This document shows, piece by piece, positions 1 through 5,253 of a stretch of 5,253 nucleotides of DNA. The stretch comes from Rhizobium sp. Q54 (lineage in GTDB: Bacteria > Bacteroidota > Bacteroidia > Flavobacteriales > Flavobacteriaceae), in the NCBI GenBank assembly GCA_943324395.2, contig CALPLL020000133.1, forward strand, positions 1 to 5,253, written 5' to 3'. Under the pieces are notes generated by a model. That model saw nothing but the letters and a program-made list of their open reading frames with translations, searched no databases and was not told the DNA's origin. The position numbers and the translations under genes were made by a program. The first letter of the stretch is position 1. Each line of letters opens with the position of its first letter.

Positions 1-574
1 AAATTACCTCATTAATGATAATTCCTTCCCAAGCCAAACGCTGAAAAATAAAGTAGTAAATCCCAGGAATTACTGTGTTTTCTTTTGGTAATTTTACCGT
101 TATGGAAGCTAGATTTTCTAGTTTTTGTATTTGTTTTTCAGCTGCAAAATGCTTTTCTACCAAATGACTTACACTTTGACTCACAATGATATTGGTTTCG
201 CTAACGCCTTTTGATGAGGTATAAAAAATATCTGGATTGCTGTTGATTTCCGAAATTAAATCGGCTTGTTTGGTCAAAATAGTGCTTGAAACTGCAAACG
301 TATAATCAATTAAAGAAGAGCGAACCGTAATTTCACCCAAGTTTTTCATCACTTTTGAAATCTTATGATTGAGTCTAAAATCTAAATCAACAGAAAGTCG
401 TTTTAATGCCATTACAATCGCCCCTTGTTTTACATCTTTTCCAAATTCCGATTCCAATTCAACCATCATATTTCTCGATAATGAAGTTAAATTGATAATG
501 TTTTGGGATAAAGCACTTAATAAAAAGGGCTTTGTTTTGATGTAATTTTCTACAATCGAAGAAACAGTTTTCAT
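1..574 (-). CDS. ACT-like-domain protein (aspartate-kinase-like annotation), C-terminus cut off
   Basis: This reading frame opens at the ATG at 574-572 and runs without a stop for 191 codons to the left edge, so the C-terminus is missing. The protein begins MKTVSSIVENYIKTKPF. The N-terminal part, roughly residues 1-110, looks helical and has a basic segment ALKRLSVDLDFRLNHK. From about residue 160 the pattern SITVKLPKENT followed by PGIYYFIFQRLAWEGI resembles an ACT domain of aspartate kinase: a beta strand, then a helix carrying 'LAWEGI', then a strand 'IINEVI'. From memory, close Flavobacterium relatives of about 220 residues are often labelled aspartate kinase. No amino-acid-kinase catalytic domain is visible, and the N-terminus is complete here, so kinase activity is unlikely. 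A ligand-sensing or regulatory role is inference. The start is supported by a perfect TAnnTTTG element 25 bp upstream. The family recognition is moderately sure; the function is unknown. Confidence 0.75.
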   Translation of the reverse strand, partial: MKTVSSIVENYIKTKPFLLSALSQNIINLTSLSRNMMVELESEFGKDVKQGAIVMALKRLSVDLDFRLNHKISKVMKNLGEITVRSSLIDYTFAVSSTILTKQADLISEINSNPDIFYTSSKGVSETNIIVSQSVSHLVEKHFAAEKQIQKLENLASITVKLPKENTVIPGIYYFIFQRLAWEGIIINEVI

Positions 575-599
575 TTTTTTATGATGTTTAAATGCGATG

Positions 600-607
600 C
601 AAATGTA
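600..607 (-). promoter_or_regulatory. Bacteroidota -7 promoter element for the ACT-like gene
   Basis: Read on the minus strand this is TACATTTG, a perfect match to the Bacteroidota -7 consensus TAnnTTTG, and it is followed by CATC as in the synthetase promoter. Transcription would start near 592, giving a leader of about 18 nt before the ATG at 574. The -33 element is weak: the best candidate at suitable spacing is TTTA rather than TTTG. If real, this promoter makes the ACT-like gene at least partly independent of the upstream yraN run. Confidence 0.5.
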
Positions 608-639
608 TCAATAAAAAACAAATTGTTAAATATATAACA

Positions 640-999
640 TTAAAAATAATAAAATGCGTCTTCTAAATGTTCTATTTTAAATCCTTTACCTTCTCTATGA
701 AGCGCGATAATATCAAAGCGAACTTCAACTTCAAGATCATTTGAAATTACATATTCGTTGATTGCTTTAACTAAGAGTTGGATTTTTTTGGGTTTAACAA
801 AATCCTGAGGCAAACCAAAATCGATACTGGAGCGGGTTTTTACTTCGACAACGGCCAAGGTATTTTCTTTTTTAGCAATAATATCTATTTCTGCTTTTTG
901 AAAAGTCCAATTGGTTTCTAAAATAGAATAACCATTCTTTTCTAAAAATTCAACAGCCAATTCTTCTCCTAATTTTCCTAAATCGTTATGATCGGCCAT
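640..999 (-). CDS. yraN: YraN / UPF0102 family nuclease-fold protein
   Basis: The product is a 119-residue protein of the YraN (UPF0102) family, a single-domain restriction-endonuclease-like fold related to Holliday-junction resolvases. The diagnostic segments appear in the right order: GKLGEELAVEFL (residues 8-19), AEIDIIA (36-42), VVEVKTRSS (50-58) and VRFDIIAL (93-100). D39, E52 and K54 fit the PD-(D/E)xK metal-binding core, and E12 or E13 is the conserved helix acid. Length matches the family, which usually spans about 115-125 residues. The protein should be cytosolic because no signal peptide or membrane segment is visible. The ATG at 999 lies 17 bp after the stop of the LD-carboxypeptidase gene on the same strand, so co-transcription is likely. 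The cellular role of the family is poorly defined; DNA repair or recombination is inferred from the fold. Confidence 0.92.
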   Translation of the reverse strand: MADHNDLGKLGEELAVEFLEKNGYSILETNWTFQKAEIDIIAKKENTLAVVEVKTRSSIDFGLPQDFVKPKKIQLLVKAINEYVISNDLEVEVRFDIIALHREGKGFKIEHLEDAFYYF

Positions 1000-1016
1000 T
1001 AAATTGTAGTTTAGTT

Positions 1017-1970
1017 TTAATACTTCAAGGTCGTTTCTTTATCGTTCACTTCTAAATTCACTTTTTTGCCAAAAATAAGGGTGTTATTATCATGAATATG
1101 TCCAGCCGGAAAATCAAAAACTATAGGAAAATTATATTTTTTAGTAATATCCAATATAATTTCATGGGCGTTTTTCCCCCACGGAATTTCATTGTCATGC
1201 ATTTTTATAAAACTACCCACGACTAATCCTTGCAATCCTTCAAAGCAACCGCAGCGTTTTAAGCTCAGCATCATTCGATCAATGTGGTATAAATATTCGT
1301 CTAAATCTTCAATAAATAGAATTTTTCCTTTGCAATCAACTTGTGACTCAGAGCCCATCATACTGTATAAAATAGACAAATTTCCACCTACTAATTCGCC
1401 TTCAGCAACTCCTAATCTATTTTCATTTTGACAAGGAACGGTATATTTTAAGCTTTCACCAAAGAGCGCTTTCCGCAAAGTTTCTTCCACTTCTTTAGAT
1501 GCTTTTTCCACATTCACAGGCATGATCCCGTGTATTGTTGCAACGCCCAAAGCATTCAAATGACTGTGAATAACGGTAACATCGCTAAATCCAATAATCC
1601 ATTTTGGGTTTGCTTTAAATCTTGAAAAATCAACTAATTCAACCATTCTTGCTGTTCCGTACCCACCGCGAACGCACCAAACCGCTTTTATATTGGGATT
1701 GTCTATCATATCTTGAAAATCGGCTGCTCTTTGTTCATCGGTTCCAGCCAATTGATGATTATCTAGTCCTATTGTTTTTCCTATCACCACATTCAATCCC
1801 CAACTTTTAGCCAAATCTAATGCCGGCTTTAAGTTGTCTACAATGTTCTTTCTGGCGGTAGCCACAATTGCAATAGTATCTCCTTTTTGTAAATTTGGCG
1901 GTATGATCATAGTCGTTTGTGCTTGAAGTTGGGAAACCAAAAAGAATAGCAATATACAAATCCTAAACAT
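1017..1970 (-). CDS. Exported LD-carboxypeptidase, peptidase family S66
   Basis: This 317-residue protein belongs to family S66, serine peptidases that remove the terminal D-Ala from L,D-linked murein tetrapeptides. Aligned with E. coli LdcA (S106, E200, H270), the triad is intact: S129 in GFSD (127-130), E221 in IEDLDE (220-225) and H291 in PAGH (288-291). The family motif RGGYG is at 101-105 and the interdomain segment EGELVGGNL at 190-198. Unlike cytosolic E. coli LdcA, the N-terminus carries a signal-peptide-like stretch, MFRICILLFFLVSQLQAQ, with likely cleavage after A17, which implies periplasmic action. M21 (codon at 1910-1908) is an alternative start that would give a cytosolic enzyme of typical S66 size beginning just before the conserved PPNLQKGD. 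I prefer the longer form because the extra residues form a convincing signal sequence. The gene lies between the ComF-like gene (94 bp upstream) and yraN (17 bp downstream). Confidence 0.92.
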   Translation of the reverse strand: MFRICILLFFLVSQLQAQTTMIIPPNLQKGDTIAIVATARKNIVDNLKPALDLAKSWGLNVVIGKTIGLDNHQLAGTDEQRAADFQDMIDNPNIKAVWCVRGGYGTARMVELVDFSRFKANPKWIIGFSDVTVIHSHLNALGVATIHGIMPVNVEKASKEVEETLRKALFGESLKYTVPCQNENRLGVAEGELVGGNLSILYSMMGSESQVDCKGKILFIEDLDEYLYHIDRMMLSLKRCGCFEGLQGLVVGSFIKMHDNEIPWGKNAHEIILDITKKYNFPIVFDFPAGHIHDNNTLIFGKKVNLEVNDKETTLKY

Positions 1971-2003
1971 TTTTTGGGGTTTTTATAAGTTTCAAATTCA
2001 AAA

Positions 2004-2035
2004 CAAATTAACAAATAATCAATAACAACTGCAAA
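2004..2035 (-). promoter_or_regulatory. Possible promoter upstream of the LD-carboxypeptidase gene
   Basis: On the minus strand, TTTG (2035-2032) is followed after 20 nt by TTAATTTG (2011-2004), one mismatch from the Bacteroidota -7 consensus TAnnTTTG. Spacing agrees with that promoter class. Transcription would begin near 1998, about 28 nt before the ATG at 1970. The mismatch and the AT-rich surroundings keep confidence low. It would let the carboxypeptidase and yraN be transcribed without the ComF-like gene. Confidence 0.3.
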
Positions 2036-2064
2036 GTTTTCAAGGGCATTATTAAAATTTAAAG

Positions 2065-2748
2065 TTAAGAATGAGACATAGCCATACAAACAATGCTGAT
2101 TTTTGCTCCTGGGATTTTTAATAAAGCTCTTCCGCAAGCTTCTAAAGTGGCGCCTGTAGTCAAAACATCGTCAATTAATAGAAAATGTTTATTGTGGTCA
2201 TTTTCATTAAAAGTTACATCAAAAAGAGAATCAATTACGGATATTCTTCCCAATAAATCCTTTTTCGATTGCGTTTTTGAATAGACATTTCGGTGCAATA
2301 ATGATTCGTTACAGGGAATTTGGAATTTATTTGCAATAGCAATTCCAAAATTAGTCACCTGATTGTAACCTCGTTCTTTAAGTCGTTTTTTATGAAGTGG
2401 CACCGGAATAACAGCGTCAAAATTGTTTGAAATTGGTAATAAAATCAACTCTTCCGAAATCCATTCTCCAAAAACAGTTCCAACTTCCTGGTGACCACGG
2501 TATTTAAGTTCGTGAATAATTTCTTGGACAATCCCCTTTTTATGAAAATAGAATAATGCAGAAACATGTTCAACAGGAATTTTGCCGTAAAATTTCATAT
2601 GTGCCTCATTTTCTTCATATAGAAAATGTTGAGTAAGTGGAATTTCATGACGGCACGAGGAGCAAATTACGTTTTCTTCAGATAATAAAAACCCTTTACA
2701 ACCAAGACAAACATCTGGAAAAAATAAATTAATGAGGTTATTTACCAT
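2065..2748 (-). CDS. ComF family protein (phosphoribosyltransferase-like, ComFC/GntX type)
   Basis: The product is a 227-residue ComF-family protein with normal architecture. An N-terminal double zinc-ribbon-like cysteine pair is formed by C14-x2-C17 (PDVCLGC) and C29-x2-C32 (VICSSC). A central ComF signature IPVPLHKKRLKERGYNQ lies at 114-130. The C-terminal type I phosphoribosyltransferase PRPP loop LLIDDVLTTGAT is at 190-201 with D193, D194 and the T197-T201 loop. In naturally transformable bacteria ComFC-type proteins help handle incoming single-stranded DNA; other members (GntX) have unclear roles. The protein should be cytosolic. The ATG at 2748 gives the family-typical N-terminus, in which a short helix precedes FPDVCLGC. 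It is the first gene of the minus-strand run and is divergent from the synthetase gene across a 97-bp AT-rich gap. Whether this organism is transformable cannot be told from here. Confidence 0.92.
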   Translation of the reverse strand: MVNNLINLFFPDVCLGCKGFLLSEENVICSSCRHEIPLTQHFLYEENEAHMKFYGKIPVEHVSALFYFHKKGIVQEIIHELKYRGHQEVGTVFGEWISEELILLPISNNFDAVIPVPLHKKRLKERGYNQVTNFGIAIANKFQIPCNESLLHRNVYSKTQSKKDLLGRISVIDSLFDVTFNENDHNKHFLLIDDVLTTGATLEACGRALLKIPGAKISIVCMAMSHS

Positions 2749-2830
2749 CTATTTTTTGATTAATCTATAAAAATAACTAAAAGTAACGTTCAAAGTACAT
2801 TTTATATGCATTTATTAATTTCACTTTTTA

Positions 2831-2838
2831 TATTTTTG
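2831..2838 (+). promoter_or_regulatory. Bacteroidota -7 promoter element for glycyl-tRNA synthetase
   Basis: TATTTTTG is a perfect match to TAnnTTTG and ends only 7 nt before the ATG at 2846. With transcription normally starting a few bases after this element, the leader would be about 0-4 nt. No good TTTG or TTG is found at the -33 position, where the sequence around 2805-2815 reads TATGCATTTA. The element is followed by CATC, as at the ACT-like gene promoter. Confidence 0.6.
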
Positions 2839-2845
2839 CATCATT

Positions 2846-4387
2846 ATGGCAAAACAAGAAGATTTATTTAAAAATGTAGTTTCGCATGCAAAGGAATACG
2901 GATTTATTTTTCCGTCAAGCGAAATTTACGACGGTTTGAGTGCAGTTTATGATTATGCACAAAACGGAGTTGAATTAAAGAAAAACATCAGAGAATATTG
3001 GTGGAAATCAATGGTTCAAATGAATGATAATATTGTGGGTCTCGACGCTGCGATATTGATGCATCCTACCACTTGGAAGGCTTCAGGTCACGTAGATGCA
3101 TTTAATGACCCATTAATTGACAACAAAGATTCAAAAAGAAGATACCGTGCTGACGTTTTGATTGAAGAGTATGCTGAAAAGCTAAATCAAAAAGCAGAAA
3201 AAGAAATTGAGAAAGCTAGTGTTCGTTTTGGAGACGCTTTTAACAGAGAAGAATTTGTTTCTACAAATGCTAGAGTTATTGAATATTTGTCTAAGAAAAA
3301 CGAAGTTTTAGCCAGAATGGCGAGATCATTAGAAAATGAGGATCTTGATGATGTGAAAGCTTTAATTGAAGAATTAGAAATCGCCTGTCCTGAATCTGGT
3401 TCTAGAAATTGGACCGAAGTGCGCCAATTTAACTTGATGTTCGGAACAAAATTAGGAGCTTCTGCAGACACCGCAATGGACTTGTATTTACGTCCAGAAA
3501 CAGCCCAGGGTATTTTTGTAAATTTCTTAAATGTTCAAAAATCAGGACGAATGAAAATCCCTTTTGGTATTGCTCAAACAGGGAAAGCGTTTAGAAATGA
3601 AATAGTTGCTAGACAATTTATTTTTAGAATGCGTGAATTTGAACAAATGGAAATGCAGTTTTTTGTGAAGCCTGGTGATGAAATGAAGTGGTACGAGCAT
3701 TGGAAAAATACGCGTTTAGGATGGCACCTTTCCCTAGGATTAGGTAAAGAAAATTATCGTTTTCATGATCATGAAAAATTAGCTCATTATGCCAATGCGG
3801 CTGCCGATATAGAATTTAATTTCCCTTTTGGATTCAAAGAATTAGAAGGAATTCACTCTCGTACCGATTTCGATTTGAAAGCCCACGAGAAATTTTCAGG
3901 CAAGAAATTACAATATTTTGATACGGAAACTAATGCGAATTATACTCCGTATGTGGTAGAAACTTCGGTTGGATTGGACAGAATGTTCTTGGCTGTTTTC
4001 TCAAATTCTTTGAAAGAAGAAACTTTGGAAGACGGTTCAGTGAGAACTGTTTTACAATTACCGTCAGTACTTGCGCCAACAAAAGCAGCGATTTTTCCAT
4101 TAGTTAAAAAGGATGGGTTACCAGAAATTGCACATCAAATTATTGACGATTTGAAGTGGGATTTCAATGTTTCCTATGATGAAAAAGATGCCGTTGGAAG
4201 GCGCTATAGAAGACAAGATGCACTTGGAACTCCATTCTGTATTACTGTAGACCATCAAACAGTGGAAGATCAAACGGTAACAATACGTCATAGAGACACA
4301 ATGAAGCAAGACCGCGTTAAAATTTCCGATTTAAAAGCAATTATTGAAAATGAAGTTTCCATGAAAAACTGGTTGATGAAAATGTAG
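2846..4387 (+). CDS. glyQS: Glycine--tRNA ligase, single-chain class II type
   Basis: This 513-residue enzyme charges tRNA-Gly with glycine in the cytosol. It is the homodimeric (alpha2) class II glycyl-tRNA synthetase, not the alpha2-beta2 GlyQ/GlyS form; the gene is also often called glyS. The N-terminal catalytic part starts with the family-typical EYGFIFPSSEIYDGL (17-31). LRPETAQGIF lies at 215-224, motif 2 with FRNEI (249-253) and FRMREFEQME (260-269), the HSRTDFDL segment at 337-344, and motif 3 with the ATP-contacting R379 in SVGLDRM (374-380). The anticodon-binding domain begins near residue 408 at VLAPTKAA and runs to the end. A helical, charged insertion occupies about 100-180. At 181-185 the segment CPESG replaces the CPxCG zinc knuckle found in many relatives. 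The ATG at 2846 matches the conserved N-terminus. The gene is monocistronic, ending before a strong hairpin 35 bp downstream. Confidence 0.97.
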   Translation: MAKQEDLFKNVVSHAKEYGFIFPSSEIYDGLSAVYDYAQNGVELKKNIREYWWKSMVQMNDNIVGLDAAILMHPTTWKASGHVDAFNDPLIDNKDSKRRYRADVLIEEYAEKLNQKAEKEIEKASVRFGDAFNREEFVSTNARVIEYLSKKNEVLARMARSLENEDLDDVKALIEELEIACPESGSRNWTEVRQFNLMFGTKLGASADTAMDLYLRPETAQGIFVNFLNVQKSGRMKIPFGIAQTGKAFRNEIVARQFIFRMREFEQMEMQFFVKPGDEMKWYEHWKNTRLGWHLSLGLGKENYRFHDHEKLAHYANAAADIEFNFPFGFKELEGIHSRTDFDLKAHEKFSGKKLQYFDTETNANYTPYVVETSVGLDRMFLAVFSNSLKEETLEDGSVRTVLQLPSVLAPTKAAIFPLVKKDGLPEIAHQIIDDLKWDFNVSYDEKDAVGRRYRRQDALGTPFCITVDHQTVEDQTVTIRHRDTMKQDRVKISDLKAIIENEVSMKNWLMKM

Positions 4388-4422
4388 AAAAAGGGTATTC
4401 GGTGATTTGTTTAATCGTAATA

Positions 4423-4459
4423 AAAAAAGGCGCTTCATTTAAATTGAAGCGCCTTTTTT
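4423..4459. terminator. Bidirectional rho-independent terminator
   Basis: Two perfectly complementary 15-nt arms (4423-4437 and 4445-4459) surround a 7-nt loop TTTAAAT. The core AGGCGCTTCA pairs with TGAAGCGCCT and is far more GC-rich than the surroundings. The left arm starts with six A and the right arm ends with six T, so the RNA from either strand forms a stem followed by a U tract. It lies between converging genes: 35 bp after the synthetase stop on the plus strand and 16 bp after the stop of the outer-membrane protein gene on the minus strand. Confidence 0.93.
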
Positions 4460-4475
4460 GATATTTTGGATTGGT

Positions 4476-5006
4476 TTAAAATCGATAACCTAAACCAATA
4501 TCTCCTCTAAAAATCACGTCTGGTCGATCGCCGCCTCCAATTGTTCTCCCAATTCCAACCAAAGTTTCAAATACAAACCCGCTTGAATTAAACCATTTTT
4601 TACCAAGTCCAAGCCCTAAAGCGCCCGCAGAATAGGGTTTAATTTGGGTGTTATTAAATATTGATGGGCTATATTTACCTGAAAGGTATTTTGCAAACCC
4701 TTCAACAAAAAAACCTTGAGCGCCATATTCTTTGGTTTCTTGAAAATAAAATCTTACAAAAGGAGTTACCGAAAATTCTTCATCATAATAATCTTTGTTA
4801 TTTAAATTAATTAATAACGAAGCTCCGTATGTAAGATCTTTAGAATAAATGTGTTCGTAAGTTCCCTCTAATATTGGTGCCACAAGAAGGTGAATTGCGC
4901 CAATCTTAATTTCATGTTTTCTTCCAAAAACGGAAACTTTATCTTTTTCTTGTCCAAATCCAAAAACCGAAACAAATAATACAATAATAACTAGTATGTT
5001 TTTCAT
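4476..5006 (-). CDS. Small exported outer-membrane beta-barrel protein, DUF3575-like
   Basis: From the ATG at 5006 the product is 176 residues. It begins with a clear signal peptide, MKNILVIIVLFVSVFGFG followed by Q, with likely cleavage before Q19. The mature part has alternating hydrophobic and polar strands rich in Gly and aromatic residues: HEIKIGAIHLLVAP (31-44), TYGASLLINL (59-68), FSVTPFVRFYF (78-88), GFFVEGFAKYL (98-108), SAGALGLGLGKKWF (126-139), GFVFETLVGIG (143-153) and a last strand RGDIGLGYRF ending in Phe, the usual signature of outer-membrane barrels. The pattern resembles DUF3575-type proteins of Bacteroidota, whose function is unknown. A longer reading from TTG at 5030 would add eight residues before the signal peptide and overlap the putative -7 element, so I reject it. 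The gene lies 52 bp downstream of the arsenate reductase stop on the same strand and ends at the shared terminator. Confidence 0.82.
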   Translation of the reverse strand: MKNILVIIVLFVSVFGFGQEKDKVSVFGRKHEIKIGAIHLLVAPILEGTYEHIYSKDLTYGASLLINLNNKDYYDEEFSVTPFVRFYFQETKEYGAQGFFVEGFAKYLSGKYSPSIFNNTQIKPYSAGALGLGLGKKWFNSSGFVFETLVGIGRTIGGGDRPDVIFRGDIGLGYRF

Positions 5007-5027
5007 AAAAAGTGGTTTTAATTTGAA

Positions 5028-5054
5028 CAAATCTAATTCTTTTAATACAACAAA
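5028..5054 (-). promoter_or_regulatory. Possible promoter of the outer-membrane protein gene
   Basis: On the minus strand TAGATTTG (5035-5028) matches the Bacteroidota -7 consensus TAnnTTTG perfectly. A TTTG (5054-5051) lies 15 nt upstream, somewhat closer than is usual for the -33 element. Transcription would start near 5021, giving a leader of about 15 nt before the ATG at 5006. It sits in the short gap after the arsenate reductase stop, so the barrel gene could be expressed separately. Confidence 0.45.
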
Positions 5055-5058
5055 AATG

Positions 5059-5253
5059 TTAAATTGACTCTAAATTTTCAATAAAGGATTTTGAGTATTC
5101 TTTTATTTCATTTCTCACTTTTCGGAATTCCGCAATTAATTCTTTGGCAGTTCCTGATGCTTTTGACGGATCTTCAAAACTATGGTGAATGGTTTTTGTT
5201 TGTGTTGGGAAAAATGGACAAGATTCTTTGGCATTATCGCAAACCGTAATTAC
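5059..5253 (-). CDS. arsC: Arsenate reductase, thioredoxin-coupled (LMW phosphatase fold), C-terminal part
   Basis: An open frame enters from the right edge and gives 64 codons before the TAA at 5061-5059. The first residues read VITVCDNAKESCPFFP, followed by HHSFEDPSKASGT and, after a short helix, FRKVRNEIKEY. This matches the C-terminal third of thioredoxin-type ArsC such as the S. aureus pI258 enzyme, where VTLCSDADNNCP carries C82 and C89 and GFDDPAG and FQRVRDEI follow. Both shuttle cysteines are present with the same spacing of seven (visible residues 5 and 12). The enzyme reduces arsenate to arsenite in the cytosol using a Cys relay and thioredoxin. The N-terminal P-loop (CxxNxxRS), which would hold the nucleophilic Cys, lies outside the window, so completeness cannot be judged. 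A non-arsenate protein phosphatase of the same fold is less likely because the redox pair is conserved. Confidence 0.85.
   Translation of the reverse strand, partial: VITVCDNAKESCPFFPTQTKTIHHSFEDPSKASGTAKELIAEFRKVRNEIKEYSKSFIENLESI

Noticed and set aside
624..639. Small inverted repeat TGTTA...TAACA just after the yraN stop, followed on the minus strand by a T-rich run, considered as a terminator.
   Set aside because: The stem is only five pairs and nearly all A/T, so it is too weak to call; such repeats are expected by chance in this composition.
1192..1431. Plus-strand open frame of 79 codons inside the LD-carboxypeptidase gene.
   Set aside because: It lies antisense to a gene with an intact catalytic triad, and its translation has no recognisable domain or signal.
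1907..2137. Minus-strand frame of 76 codons spanning the gap between the ComF-like and LD-carboxypeptidase genes.
   Set aside because: It overlaps both real genes out of frame, and its sequence is low-complexity Phe/Tyr/Lys/Asn typical of AT-rich non-coding DNA.
2768..2775. Minus-strand TATTTTTA with a TTTG 15 nt upstream, considered as the promoter of the ComF-like gene.
   Set aside because: The last base of the -7 consensus is wrong, the spacing is short, and the 97-bp gap is so AT-rich that such near matches are common.
3187..3471. Minus-strand frame of 94 codons inside the synthetase gene.
   Set aside because: It is an antisense shadow of a strongly conserved enzyme, with a Ser-rich translation and no family features.
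5007..5030. N-terminal extension of the outer-membrane protein starting at a TTG codon at 5030.
   Set aside because: It would put eight residues before a clean signal peptide, and its start codon is part of the TAGATTTG promoter-like element; the ATG at 5006 is better.

Overview
This 5.25 kb window looks like ordinary chromosome from a member of the Bacteroidota, most likely Flavobacteriaceae and Flavobacterium-like. The evidence is the low-GC base composition, the lack of Shine-Dalgarno sequences ahead of the starts, several matches to the Bacteroidota -7 promoter element TAnnTTTG, the Flavobacterium-like glycyl-tRNA synthetase sequence, and signal peptides ending in a small residue followed by Gln. 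I see no tRNA or rRNA gene, CRISPR array, insertion sequence or phage remnant.

Layout. The left half (1-2748) is a minus-strand run read from right to left. It starts with a ComF-family phosphoribosyltransferase-like protein (2065-2748). Next comes an exported S66 LD-carboxypeptidase (1017-1970), then a YraN-family nuclease-fold protein 17 bp further on (640-999). Last is an ACT-like-domain protein (1-574) that leaves the window at the left edge and appears to have its own promoter. Divergent from this run is the plus-strand gene for single-chain glycyl-tRNA synthetase (2846-4387). Its -7 element lies so close to the ATG that the mRNA should be nearly leaderless. A perfect 15-bp hairpin with A and T tracts (4423-4459) then separates it from a converging minus-strand pair: a small exported DUF3575-like outer-membrane protein (4476-5006) and the C-terminal end of a thioredoxin-type arsenate reductase (5059-5253), which leaves the window at the right edge.

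How the genes fit together. Glycyl-tRNA synthetase is a core translation gene. The ComF-like, LD-carboxypeptidase and YraN genes are conserved housekeeping or envelope/DNA-handling genes and may be co-transcribed, but the sequence does not show a single shared pathway. The arsenate reductase fragment suggests that an arsenic-resistance locus lies beyond the right edge. I found no convincing new multi-gene system. The points most worth checking are the kinase-less ACT-like protein, the signal peptide on the LD-carboxypeptidase, the near-leaderless synthetase promoter and the decayed zinc motif in the synthetase.
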